DNA of 64,000 nucleotides, from contig CALMZO010000436.1 in assembly GCA_937870825.1 (NCBI GenBank), forward strand, positions 1 through 64,000, given 5' to 3'. Position 1 is the first letter of the stretch, and each line of letters opens with the position of its first letter. Under the pieces are notes generated by a model. That model saw only the letters and a list, made by a program, of their open reading frames with translations, ran no database searches and had not been told where the DNA came from. A program made the translations under genes and the position numbers. The stretch is from an uncultured Chloroflexota bacterium. GTDB lineage: Bacteria > Chloroflexota > Anaerolineae > UBA4142 > SHND01. Below are positions 8,937 through 17,099 of the stretch, one piece after another.

Positions 8937-9367
8937 CCAGTCCGACCTCTCATGTCCCAAGCCGCTTGCGCGCGCGCATTCAAGCGCAGGCGCGCTATCG
9001 CTGCGGCTATTGTTTGCGCCATCAAGACCTGCTTGGAATGCCATTGACTATTGATCACATTATTCCGCAAGTGGCAGGCGGGCAAACGATCGAAGAGAAT
9101 TTGTGGCTAGCGTGCCATCGCTGCAATCGGAATAAATCGGCGCAGACCCATGCGCTTGACCCCGAAACGGGCGAACGCATCGGCTTGTTCAACCCGCGTC
9201 AGCAGATTTTGTCAGAGCATTTTAAGTGGAATCAAGACGGCACACACATTCTTGGCACGACCCCCTGCGGACGTGCGACCGTGATTGCGCTCAATCTAAA
9301 CAATGCCGAGATTGTCCTGGCGCCACAGCGTTGGGTCAGTGTCGGTTGGTGGCCCCCACAGGATTGA
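8933..9367 (+). CDS. HNH endonuclease
   Basis: 144 residues. A compact HNH/His-Me finger domain: zinc-binding CGYC near residue 25, the catalytic block IDHIIPQVAGG (around 40-50), N followed by WLACHRCNRNKS (around 60-72). The C-terminal part (HFKWNQDGTHILGTTPCGRAT) is typical of the short stand-alone HNH family paired with the preceding small protein. It probably cuts DNA. No methyltransferase or phage terminase genes are nearby that would mark it as restriction or packaging. Translation is coupled to the preceding gene through ATGA. Confidence 0.85.
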   Translation: MTSPTSHVPSRLRARIQAQARYRCGYCLRHQDLLGMPLTIDHIIPQVAGGQTIEENLWLACHRCNRNKSAQTHALDPETGERIGLFNPRQQILSEHFKWNQDGTHILGTTPCGRATVIALNLNNAEIVLAPQRWVSVGWWPPQD

Positions 9368-9378
9368 CAGGAGAAGCT

Positions 9379-9831
9379 TTAGCTCAAGAGATCAAAGCCC
9401 GGTAATCGCGTGACATGTTCCCAATCCGCATTGTGTCTCCAGATGGCTCCTGCGATTCCTTCGCGCTCCATCTCGTCGAACGTCGTCATCCACAACGAAA
9501 GTGGCTCAAACGCAGGGCGCAAGCGTGACGCATCGCACAACGTTCGCACACGCGTCGCACGCCGACAACTCGTCGTCACGATTAAAACGTCCGGCACAAC
9601 ACCCGCAATGCGCTCACTTGTTTTCCATTCCTCCCACAAATAATATTCCAAAAACTTCTTGGAGAGATTCTTGCTCGATTCGCGTGTGCGGTCCATCTCG
9701 ACCACAAACACAAACGAACTCTGCTTCTCCATCCAGATTCCCATTCCATCGGGCAGCCATGCGTGCAATTTGCCCTCCCAGTGAAAATACACCGCACTCG
9801 TTTGGCAGCGGGACTGAGTGAGAGTTTCCAT
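9379..9831 (-). pseudogene. Replication-relaxation family protein, C-terminal remnant
   Basis: 150 residues from ATG 9831, or slightly more upstream. The sequence HAWLPDGMGIWMEKQ, VFVVEMDRTRES and KKFLEYYLW is the conserved middle of plasmid and integrative-element replication-relaxation (MobB-like) proteins, which fold like a PD-(D/E)XK or winged-helix hybrid. The usual N-terminal winged-helix region of about 100 residues is missing and there is no ribosome-binding site. I therefore call it a 5'-truncated leftover of a mobile element. It ends 11 bases from the convergent HNH gene. Confidence 0.6.
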
Positions 9832-9940
9832 TGGAGCAGGTGCGCGGCAGTGAGTTTCCCGTTGGCTGCGATGGGTTTTTCTTGAAACGAACCTATCATG
9901 CTCGCGTGCGGGCGTCGTCGGCGGCGACGCAGAATCGTAC

Positions 9941-9985
9941 AAAAAAAGAAACGGCGAATTCGTGATGAACTCGCCGTTTCTTTTT
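9941..9985 (-). terminator. Intrinsic terminator of the L,D-transpeptidase gene
   Basis: On the minus strand a stem AGAAACGGCGA / TCGCCGTTTCT with a 12-15 base loop is followed by a run of seven T. It lies 13 bases after the transpeptidase stop codon. Confidence 0.85.
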
Positions 9986-9997
9986 GAGAAAAACTTG

Positions 9998-10903
9998 TTA
10001 GCGGTGTGATATGACGGTCGTCCCAACCGGAGTCCAGTCGTAAAACCATTTGGCGTCCTCTTTGGTCAAGTTGACGCAGCCGTGACTCATGGGGCGTCCG
10101 AAATTGTTATGCCAATAGGTTCCGTGAATCGCGTACCCTTTGTAAAAAAACATGGACCAGGGAACGTTCGGCAAGTCGTAATAGTCAATGCCCGGTGTCC
10201 CGCCCGTCATTCGCATCAGCGCGTGTTTGCGATAAATTTTGTAGGTGCCGAGGACGGTGGGCGTGCGCGCGACGCCTGTCGAGACGCGTACGCTTTTTAA
10301 CGGCACGGTGCCTTCATACGCAGTAATCGTTTGCGCGGAAACGTTAATGTCAATCCATTTGCCTTCCGTCGGCGCATTCGCGGGCGCAGGGGAAAGGGCG
10401 ACGTTTTGTGCGGGGGGGGGCGCGGCAGGTTGTGGCGCGGGCATTGTTGCGCCGGGGATTCGCAGGCGCTGTCCGTACCACACAAAATTCCAATTGGTTA
10501 AATTATTTGCCTGCGCAATCGCGGCGACGGAAACGCCGTGACGCGCCGCAATGGCGGCGAGCGTGTCGCCGGGACGAACCGTATAAAAAACACTGCTCGC
10601 GGCGGGTTGCGCTTGCGTTACGTTTTGCACAGCCGGCGCGGGTACGTTTGGCGCGGGCTGATTCGGAAACTGCATGAGGGGGTCGGGAATCAACAACCGC
10701 TGTCCCGCATACAAAAAATTCGCGTTTGGCAAATTGTTTGCGCGCATCAAAAGTTCGACGGTAACGCCATAACGCGACGCGATGGAAAAAAGGGTATCGC
10801 CGGGATTGACCGTAACCCATTCCGGTCCGGCGGCGGATGCGAGTTGCAGTGTGGTCGTCAACAGTAAGGCAATGATTGCCAATCCAAGAATGATTCGTTT
10901 CAT
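9998..10903 (-). CDS. L,D-transpeptidase (YkuD) with two LysM domains
   Basis: 301 residues from ATG 10903 (GAGGAAA upstream). The signal peptide is residues 1-24 (MKRIILGLAIIALLLTTTLQ). Two LysM peptidoglycan-binding domains (29-73, 106-150) are joined by Pro/Ala-rich linkers. A YkuD catalytic domain covers 181-301 with H260 and the SHGC motif, nucleophile C276. Such enzymes form 3-3 cross-links or attach proteins to peptidoglycan, acting outside the membrane. LysM anchoring puts it on the wall. A long upstream in-frame extension (to 11017) is not needed. The gene is monocistronic with its own terminator. That the cell keeps an L,D-transpeptidase says it makes peptidoglycan. Confidence 0.92.
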   Translation of the reverse strand: MKRIILGLAIIALLLTTTLQLASAAGPEWVTVNPGDTLFSIASRYGVTVELLMRANNLPNANFLYAGQRLLIPDPLMQFPNQPAPNVPAPAVQNVTQAQPAASSVFYTVRPGDTLAAIAARHGVSVAAIAQANNLTNWNFVWYGQRLRIPGATMPAPQPAAPPPAQNVALSPAPANAPTEGKWIDINVSAQTITAYEGTVPLKSVRVSTGVARTPTVLGTYKIYRKHALMRMTGGTPGIDYYDLPNVPWSMFFYKGYAIHGTYWHNNFGRPMSHGCVNLTKEDAKWFYDWTPVGTTVISHR

Positions 10904-11152
10904 TTTTGTTTCCTCGACACGGGACAGCGCAAAGCGGATTCTGCGTAAAGTTGGTTGACTCGATGGTGTCCGCTGCGGGTTGGGATATACGATTTCTACT
11001 TCCGCAGAATAGCACATGCCGCGCGCGCTTTCAAGCAGTTTGAGCGTGCAGAATGAAAAAAAGTCCGTGACTATCCGAAACGAAAGCTACTTTCAATACC
11101 GTAAGAGAAACTAAGGTATAATGCGCGCGACACAAAACTTTTGAGGTTGCAC

Positions 11153-11794
11153 ATGCCAAATCGAACTGAGGAATTGGAACAAGTTGCCGAACAGGTACGC
11201 GCGTGTACGCGCTGTCCTTTGTACAAAACCGCGACAAAGGGTGTTCCCGGCGAAGGACCTGCAAACGCGGACATCATGATGATTGGTGAAGGTCCCGGTT
11301 TTCACGAAGACCAACAGGGGCGTCCGTTCGTCGGCGCGGCAGGAAAATTTTTGGACGAGTTGTTGTCGCATATCAATTTGAAACGTTCCGACATTTTTAT
11401 TACCAACGTGGTCAAACATCGTCCGCCCAACAATCGGGACCCGTTGCCCGAAGAAATTGAAGCGTGCCGTCCGTGGCTCGACCAACAAATCGAATTGATT
11501 CAACCGAAAGTGATTGTGACGATTAGCCGTTTTGCGATGGCGCGGTGGTTTCCAAATGAAAAAATTTCCGCCATCCACGGCAAAGCAAAGCGCGCGGGCA
11601 ACATGATGATTGTGCCAATGTTTCATCCTGCTGCCGCGCTGCACAATATCAATTTGCGCCCGGTGCTGATTGAAGATTTTAAAAAGCTGCCCAACTATAT
11701 TGAACAAGCAAAAAAAGCCGACGCGGGCGCGTCCGCCGCACAACCCATCCCACAACCCAAAGACCCGCCCGCGGAACAGTTAAAGATGTTTTGA
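11153..11794 (+). CDS. Uracil-DNA glycosylase, family 4
   Basis: 213 residues from ATG 11153 (GAGG seven bases upstream). Family 4 glycosylases remove uracil from DNA and carry a 4Fe-4S cluster. Visible marks are C18-x-x-C21 (ACTRCPLY), the active-site block GEGPGFHEDQQGRPFVG (46-62), ITNVVKHRPPNNRDP (83-97), EAC105RPWL and MFHPAA near residue 160. As I recall, the position in VVKHRPP is a cysteine ligand in well-studied members; here it is H89. The proline-rich C-terminus ends in QLKMF, reminiscent of a clamp-binding peptide. It is separated from rnj by a heptad repeat. Confidence 0.9.
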   Translation: MPNRTEELEQVAEQVRACTRCPLYKTATKGVPGEGPANADIMMIGEGPGFHEDQQGRPFVGAAGKFLDELLSHINLKRSDIFITNVVKHRPPNNRDPLPEEIEACRPWLDQQIELIQPKVIVTISRFAMARWFPNEKISAIHGKAKRAGNMMIVPMFHPAAALHNINLRPVLIEDFKKLPNYIEQAKKADAGASAAQPIPQPKDPPAEQLKMF

Positions 11795-11797
11795 ACC

Positions 11798-11872
11798 GAC
11801 GAACGACCAAGGACGGACGACGCAAGAAAAAATGAATCGTCATGTCATTCGGTATTCGTCATTCGTCATGGA
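11798..11872 (+). repeat. Heptad-word hairpin repeat before rnj
   Basis: Left part: seven-base words of the GACGAAn type with drift (GACGAAC, GACCAAG, GACGGAC). Right part: the complementary word ATTCGTC in tandem (TATTCGTCATTCGTCAT). The arms can fold on each other. It reaches the ATG of RNase J, leaving no clear ribosome-binding site. Confidence 0.7.
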
Positions 11873-13537
11873 ATGGCAAAGACACTAAAAATTATTCCTC
11901 TCGGCGGAGTTGGTGAAATCGGCAAGAACATGACCGCGTTCGAATATACGGACGACAGTTCTGTTGACGACGCGATTCTTGTCGTTGACGCGGGCATGAT
12001 GTTTCCCGAAGCGCACATGCTCGGCGTTGATTTGGTGATCCCCGATATTTCCTATCTCCTCGAAAATCGGAACAAAGTTTTGGGCATCATCATCACCCAC
12101 GGACACGAAGACCATATCGGCGCGCTGCCGTACATTTTGCCGCGCCTCAATGTTCCGCTCTACGCGACAAAACTAACGGCGGGCTTGATTCAAGTGAAAC
12201 TGAAACTGCACAAGTTTCGCGACGCGACGATACACGTGATTCAAGAGCGCGATACGTTTTCACTCGGACCGTTCACCATCGAAACATTTCACGTGAGCCA
12301 CTCGATTCCCGACGGTGTCGGCATGGCAATCACGACGCCGATTGGCACGGTTGTACATTCCGGCGATTTCAAATTTGACCCGAATCCGGTGGACGGCGAG
12401 ATGAGTGACTTTGCAAAACTCGCCGAGTTGGGAACGCGCGGCGTGATGGCATTGTTAAGCGACAGCACGAACGCGGATTCGCCGGGGCATACGCCGAGCG
12501 AGCAAGTCATTGCAGATACGTTTGCGCGCGTGTTTGCGTTAGCGCAAGGCAGAATTATTGTCGCCACGTTCGCGTCCAACATTTCGCGCATTCAGCAGGC
12601 GATTGATGCGGCGGAACGGTTTGAACGCAAAGTGTGTGTGGTGGGGCGTTCGATTCAAGACAATGTGAAAATGGCAGTCGAGTTGGGATATTTGCAAGTG
12701 GACCCGAATCGTTTTATTCGCGCGGATGAATTGGACGATTACGCGGCGAGCGAAATTTTGATTGTGTGTACGGGCGGGCAGGGCGAGCCGACGAGCGCGT
12801 TGACCAAGATGGCGAATCGCGAACACAAACAAGTGACATTGAAAAAAGGCGATACGGTCATTCTCTCTTCGAGCGCGATTCCGGGCAATGAAGAAATGGT
12901 CAACAAGACGCTCAACAATTTGTTTCGCGAAGGCGCGACGGTATACTATGACCGTTTTCTCGACGTGCATGTTTCGGGACATGCGAGTCAAGAAGAACAA
13001 AAGTGGATGCTCAATCTCGTGCGCCCAAAATATTTTATTCCGATTCACGGTGAATATCGGCATCTGGTCATTCACGGGCGGTTGGCAGAATCGTTGGGCT
13101 ATCGCGCGGACCAAGTGTTGGTCGTCGAAAATGGCGATGTCGTGGAATTTGATGCACAGCAGCGCGCGCACATCTTGCGCGAGCAGGTGAGCGCGGCGGA
13201 TGTGTTGGTGGACGGCATCGGCATCGGCGACATCGGCAATGTGGTGCTCCGTGACCGGCATCATTTGGCGCAAGACGGATTTTTTATCGCGATGTTGGGA
13301 ATCAATATGCGGACGGGCGAAATTGTATTTGGACCTGAAATCGAAACGCGCGGTTTTGTGTACAATCCCGATGCGGAAAGCATCATGGATGGCGCGAAAC
13401 AAATCATTCGCGATGCAGTGGCGGCAAGCGCGCACGACACGGGCTTGAGTACGACATTGAAACAAGTGTTGAGCGAATATCTTTACAAAACCACGCGGCG
13501 TCGTCCGATGGTGATTCCGGTGGTGACGGAATTGTGA
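11873..13537 (+). CDS. rnj: Ribonuclease J
   Basis: 554 residues, the usual length. Metallo-beta-lactamase/beta-CASP RNase with HGHEDH (76-81) as the first zinc motif, HSIPDG (around 145-150), SDSTNAD (around 200), the beta-CASP block and FLDVHVSGHASQEE near residue 370. It has 5'-3' exonuclease and endonuclease activity on RNA and takes part in mRNA decay and rRNA maturation. The start ATG follows a heptad repeat. No operon partner is evident. This is a clear housekeeping call. Confidence 0.95.
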   Translation: MAKTLKIIPLGGVGEIGKNMTAFEYTDDSSVDDAILVVDAGMMFPEAHMLGVDLVIPDISYLLENRNKVLGIIITHGHEDHIGALPYILPRLNVPLYATKLTAGLIQVKLKLHKFRDATIHVIQERDTFSLGPFTIETFHVSHSIPDGVGMAITTPIGTVVHSGDFKFDPNPVDGEMSDFAKLAELGTRGVMALLSDSTNADSPGHTPSEQVIADTFARVFALAQGRIIVATFASNISRIQQAIDAAERFERKVCVVGRSIQDNVKMAVELGYLQVDPNRFIRADELDDYAASEILIVCTGGQGEPTSALTKMANREHKQVTLKKGDTVILSSSAIPGNEEMVNKTLNNLFREGATVYYDRFLDVHVSGHASQEEQKWMLNLVRPKYFIPIHGEYRHLVIHGRLAESLGYRADQVLVVENGDVVEFDAQQRAHILREQVSAADVLVDGIGIGDIGNVVLRDRHHLAQDGFFIAMLGINMRTGEIVFGPEIETRGFVYNPDAESIMDGAKQIIRDAVAASAHDTGLSTTLKQVLSEYLYKTTRRRPMVIPVVTEL

Positions 13538-13679
13538 GGACGCGGCAGTTCTTGTGCCGGGTCCAAAATACATTTGGAGCGAATGGTGATACGTAATCTG
13601 ATTGAACGGAATGACCACCGCAATTTTTTCGCCACACGCGCAGTGTGCGATGGCAGTCAGCATTGCAGCCCCCCGACGT

Positions 13680-14264
13680 ATGAGCGCTAAACCGTTGACG
13701 GACGCGGAATTGATGACGCGCGTCTCGGCGCGGGACAAACACGCGCTGGAGGAATTGTATGACCGCTATTCCGCCGCGGCGCTGGGTCTTGCGCTCAAAA
13801 TGTTGGGCGAACGCAACGCCGCCGAAGAAATTGTCCAGGAAGCGTTCTGGCGCGTGTGGAAACGCGCGGCGACATTTGAATTGGGACGCGGACAATTTAC
13901 CGCGTGGTTGTTTGGCATTGTCCACAATCTCGCAATTGACGAGATGCGCCGGCGGCGCGTGCGGCCCAACACCATTTCCACCGATATCGAAGACGACGCA
14001 ATGTTGGAATTGCCCGACCTCGAGATGGATGTGGCAGAAGCCGCATTCGCGAGTGTGACGGGCGAACAGGTGCGCCGCGCGCTGTCGAGTTTGCCCGACG
14101 CCCAGCGCAGTGTGATTGAACTGGCGTACTTTGAAGGCTTGACGCATCAAGAAATTGCCGCGCGTTTAGACCAGCCGATTGGCACGATTCATACGCGCGC
14201 GCGTTTGGCTTTGCAAAAATTACGCGAGACGTTGATGCCCATGCGCTTGGATGAAATGGTGTAG
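13680..14264 (+). CDS. ECF RNA polymerase sigma factor (SigK-like)
   Basis: 194 residues from ATG 13680 (MSAKPLTDAEL). Longer starts to 13602 exist, but the extension (MNGMTTAIF...) is unlike the family and no start has a strong ribosome-binding site. Region 2 spans residues about 25-95 with EEIVQEAFWRVWKRA and the DEMRRRR helix. Region 4 spans 130-190 with LPDAQRSVIELAYFEG and the helix-turn-helix THQEIAARLDQPIGTI. It directs polymerase to stress or envelope promoters and is held by the anti-sigma encoded 12 bases downstream. The target promoters are not identifiable here. Confidence 0.92.
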   Translation: MSAKPLTDAELMTRVSARDKHALEELYDRYSAAALGLALKMLGERNAAEEIVQEAFWRVWKRAATFELGRGQFTAWLFGIVHNLAIDEMRRRRVRPNTISTDIEDDAMLELPDLEMDVAEAAFASVTGEQVRRALSSLPDAQRSVIELAYFEGLTHQEIAARLDQPIGTIHTRARLALQKLRETLMPMRLDEMV

Positions 14265-14276
14265 AGATAACGCAGA

Positions 14277-15026
14277 ATGATTTCGCACGAGTATTTTCAA
14301 GAATTGATTTCGATGCACGCGTTGGGTGCTTTGTCGAGGGCGGAACGCGACAACCTGCAAGCGCATCTGCGCGACTGCGCGGATTGTCGTGAACGCTTGG
14401 CGCAAGAACGAGCGATTGTCCAAATGCTGCCGCGTTCTGTAGAAATGGTGGAACCGTCGCGTGAAACGAAACAAAAATTGTTTGCGCGCGTGGATGCCGA
14501 TTTGGCACGAACGCAAAACAACGCGCGCGCGGCACGACGCGCGCCTGCACGCGCACCGCGCCGTAATTGGTTCGCACAGCCCGCGTTTGCCTTTGCCGTC
14601 GTCGCGGTCATGTTGGTCGCGTTGGTTGGTGCCTATGCGTTATTGCAAAATCGCGTGTCACCGGAACAGCAAACGATGAATGCAATTATGACTGACCCGA
14701 ACGTGCAGCAAGTCGCGCTCGCGGGGACGCCCGACGCGCCGAACGCGTGGGGACGCGTGTACATGGTGCCGGGACATTCGCAGGCGGTGCTCCAAGTTGG
14801 CGGGCTGCAAACACTGCCGCAAGACAAAGTGTACGAATTTTGGTTCATTCGCGGGCAAGACCCGCACGCGTCGAACCTGTTCACTGTGAATGCGGATGGA
14901 ACGATGACGCTGCTCGTGAAAGCGAATGACAAAGTTGAAAACTTTAACGCGTGGGGCGTGACGATTGAACCGAAACAAGGAGTGACGAAACCAACCGGAA
15001 CATTGGTGATTTTGGGCGGCGGCTAA
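14277..15026 (+). CDS. RskA-type membrane anti-sigma factor
   Basis: 249 residues. The N-terminal zinc-binding anti-sigma domain has HLRDCADC (H-x3-C-x2-C, around residues 30-40). There is a basic stretch (RAARRAPARAPRRNW) and a single membrane helix at about residues 100-122 (FAFAVVAVMLVALVGAYALL). The extracytoplasmic C-terminal RskA fold (130-249) has a PDAPNAWGRVYMVPG and KVYEFWFI core. It binds and silences the sigma factor encoded upstream until regulated proteolysis releases it. The two genes are 12 bases apart and end at a strong terminator. Confidence 0.9.
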   Translation: MISHEYFQELISMHALGALSRAERDNLQAHLRDCADCRERLAQERAIVQMLPRSVEMVEPSRETKQKLFARVDADLARTQNNARAARRAPARAPRRNWFAQPAFAFAVVAVMLVALVGAYALLQNRVSPEQQTMNAIMTDPNVQQVALAGTPDAPNAWGRVYMVPGHSQAVLQVGGLQTLPQDKVYEFWFIRGQDPHASNLFTVNADGTMTLLVKANDKVENFNAWGVTIEPKQGVTKPTGTLVILGGG

Positions 15027-15047
15027 ATTTTTGTCGTCAAAAAAAAT

Positions 15048-15083
15048 AAACCGCGCAGCGAAATTTCGCTGCGCGGTTTTTTT
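15048..15083. terminator. Bidirectional intrinsic terminator
   Basis: A perfect palindrome centred on AAATTT with 13 GC-rich base pairs (CCGCGCAGCG / CGCTGCGCGG), flanked by A-runs on the left and T-runs on the right. It can end the anti-sigma transcript on the plus strand and the convergent lipoprotein transcript on the minus strand. Confidence 0.92.
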
Positions 15084-15093
15084 GTTGCGTGGT

Positions 15094-15651
15094 TTATTGG
15101 CGTTCCAGTTGGAAATCGAGGTTGGATTCTTTGTCGGGTTCGGTATTCACTTCCGCTTGCGCTTGTTTGTAACCATCGGCATTGACTTGAATGGTAAAAG
15201 TCCCCGGCGGCAAACTCCAACTGTATTCGCCGTTGGCATTGGTGAGCGCAGCCATTTCAGGAACGAGCGAAGTTCCTTTTGGCACGGTCACAGCGGCGCT
15301 GGCTATCGGATTGCCTTGCGGGTCTGTGACGCGTCCCACGACGCGTGACCTCCCTTTCGGAATTGCTGCGCGATTCGTCGTCGCGCCCGGTGTCACATCG
15401 TCACTTGTTACAGTATCGTCATCGTCGGTTGTTGTCGCGCGCGGCGCTTGAGTTTGCGAGTTGCCGCCGGTGGAAGACCCGGGTTGCGCTTGCCCATCAA
15501 TTGTCGCGGGGCGAGCGGGCGCGCGCGTCGGGGGCGTAGTCGCTTCCTGATTGCGATTGACGAGACTACAGCCGAGCAGCACAGTGGCGCAGAAGAACGT
15601 GGTGACGATAAGCAACAGTTGTTCCGCGCGAAATTTTTTTCGATTCAACAT
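15094..15651 (-). CDS. Lipoprotein with carboxypeptidase-regulatory-like domain
   Basis: 185 residues from ATG 15651 (AAAGGAA upstream). The signal and lipobox are VLLGCSLVN with the lipidated cysteine near residue 28. A long Thr/Pro/Asp-rich low-complexity linker (about 35-100) leads to a C-terminal beta-sandwich starting VVGRVTDPQGNPIASAAVTV and ending with the ADGYKQAQAEV strands. This is a carboxypeptidase regulatory-like domain, common on bacterial surfaces. It is anchored outside the membrane; its ligand is unknown. It is transcribed toward the shared terminator. Confidence 0.82.
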   Translation of the reverse strand: MLNRKKFRAEQLLLIVTTFFCATVLLGCSLVNRNQEATTPPTRAPARPATIDGQAQPGSSTGGNSQTQAPRATTTDDDDTVTSDDVTPGATTNRAAIPKGRSRVVGRVTDPQGNPIASAAVTVPKGTSLVPEMAALTNANGEYSWSLPPGTFTIQVNADGYKQAQAEVNTEPDKESNLDFQLERQ

Positions 15652-15700
15652 GCTGAACGTTCCTTTCAATGTCTGCAGAGCAGCGGAGCAATCCCATCGG

Positions 15701-15741
15701 AAAAAGAACAGGTGAAAGTCGGACAAGACTCTCACCTGTTT
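15701..15741 (-). terminator. Intrinsic terminator of the trypsin-like protease gene
   Basis: On the minus strand the stem AACAGGTGA/TCACCTGTT, extended by AGTC/GACT across one mismatch, is followed by TTCTTTTT. It lies just after the protease stop at 15762 and upstream of the lipoprotein start. Confidence 0.75.
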
Positions 15742-15761
15742 GTGAAACCGTGACCGCCTGT

Positions 15762-16718
15762 TTAACAACCGCCGCGCCAGTTGCAGAGCGCATTAAAGAC
15801 TTTTTGTGTGATGCGCGTGCCGCTGTTGTGCGCAGCAAATGGCGCTCCGCCACCGGTGCCATATGCATGAATTGCAAAACCACATTGTCCACAGCCATCG
15901 AGCCTGGCGTAGACGGGCGAGCCGCTTTGTCCACCACTCGTGTCAATCGAGTAACCGACCCGCGTACTGGTGACGACCTGAATTGGACCTTTGTGCTTCC
16001 ACAGGGTGCCATAATCTCCGACCGGGGGTACGCCGGGATAGCCGTTCACAATGACACGGCGACCCTGATAAAAATTGTTTGAAGCAGCCCACGCAAATCC
16101 GAACCAGCCGACCGTGTTCCCAACGTTCGAATTGATTTTGACGGCTCCGTAATCGCAACCGGGATTTTGTGTATTCTTCCAACATTTGTTGGTAAAGAAC
16201 TTGGTTACCATGTGTTCGCCGAACGGCGCAATGTTGCCATTTCGTCCCGGGTACACATACATCGCCATCGGGAAACCACCATCATAGACGCAGTGCCCGG
16301 CAGTTGCCAGAACGTTCTTGGAAATGAACCAACCGGTACAAACGAAATAGTTCACACCGTCATAGGTAAAGACAAGCGAGGCGATGGCACGGTTTGGATA
16401 TTTTGTGGTGGCACTGACGAGTGTGCGGTCATCCGTGCCAATGACACTGTCCGTTCCGGCGGGGAGCGGTTTTCCATCTCTTGGGGTTACAGCCGGATAC
16501 GTTTCCTCCAAGACGCCCGTGCCGGCAAAACCGGCTTGGGTGCCTTTTCCGACTTGTTCCGTCGGAAATTCTTCGCCGTCACTGGAAATGAGAATATCTT
16601 GCCCGTCCAATCCGGCGAATACGGTGGGCATCGGGGCAAAGGCGACGAGAATGGCAATCACCAATGTCGCCAGCAAAGCGAACCGCAGCCACTGCGCGCG
16701 GGGGTGTAGGGTTTTCAT
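15762..16718 (-). CDS. Secreted trypsin-like (glutamyl endopeptidase type) serine protease
   Basis: 318 residues from ATG 16718 with AAGGAG upstream. Signal peptide 1-35 (LRFALLATLVIAILVAFA). A probable propeptide runs to about residue 105, then a chymotrypsin-fold domain with the triad H142 (ATAGHCVYD), D189 (GCDYGAVKI) and S265 (SGGQSGSPVY). The disulphide-prone cysteines and early RAIASLVFTYDG resemble the V8/glutamyl endopeptidase S1B family. It is exported and probably self-activating. It is the first gene of the minus-strand group and has its own terminator. Confidence 0.9.
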   Translation of the reverse strand: MKTLHPRAQWLRFALLATLVIAILVAFAPMPTVFAGLDGQDILISSDGEEFPTEQVGKGTQAGFAGTGVLEETYPAVTPRDGKPLPAGTDSVIGTDDRTLVSATTKYPNRAIASLVFTYDGVNYFVCTGWFISKNVLATAGHCVYDGGFPMAMYVYPGRNGNIAPFGEHMVTKFFTNKCWKNTQNPGCDYGAVKINSNVGNTVGWFGFAWAASNNFYQGRRVIVNGYPGVPPVGDYGTLWKHKGPIQVVTSTRVGYSIDTSGGQSGSPVYARLDGCGQCGFAIHAYGTGGGAPFAAHNSGTRITQKVFNALCNWRGGC

Positions 16719-17099
16719 GTTTGTCTCCTTGTGAGAAATCTAAAACTTGGGGTTTTGTTTCGTGCGTTCTGTCCTGGTCTGTAGTCTTTCTATCTTCAAG
16801 TAGGCAGCATCAACCGTGATGTGCGTCTGTCCCTGCACCTCCTTTGGGCTAATCACAAATGGCGGAGCGACAATGAAACTTGGGGAATTACGCCGCCAGC
16901 GAAGATAGGTTACGACGAAGTGGCAGACTTGTACCACCAAATCGCGTCCCGCGCAAATTCGTTTTTGCCGATAGGAAATGTTTAGAAAACCCCTATTGAC
17001 GAGAGAGCTCAATCTGCATATCATCGAAAACAATTCGTTCGCTTGCCTTCCTCTTTTTTCCTCCGCCACAAGTTGATAGCGTCTCGAAAGGAATTCGAA
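16719..17099. other. Divergent promoter region; doubtful minus-strand frame
   Basis: This region separates the minus-strand protease from the plus-strand phosphoesterase and must hold both promoters, though no confident -35/-10 pair stands out. A minus-strand frame ending at 16740 runs through it (with the segments RDLVVQVCHFVVTYLRW and IVAPPFVISPKEVQG), but it has no convincing start or ribosome-binding site and extends antisense into the phosphoesterase gene. I do not annotate it as a gene. Confidence 0.4.

Noticed and set aside
12539-13738. 399-residue minus-strand frame across rnj
   Set aside because: Antisense to RNase J with its full set of metal motifs; low-complexity His/Arg/Asn composition.
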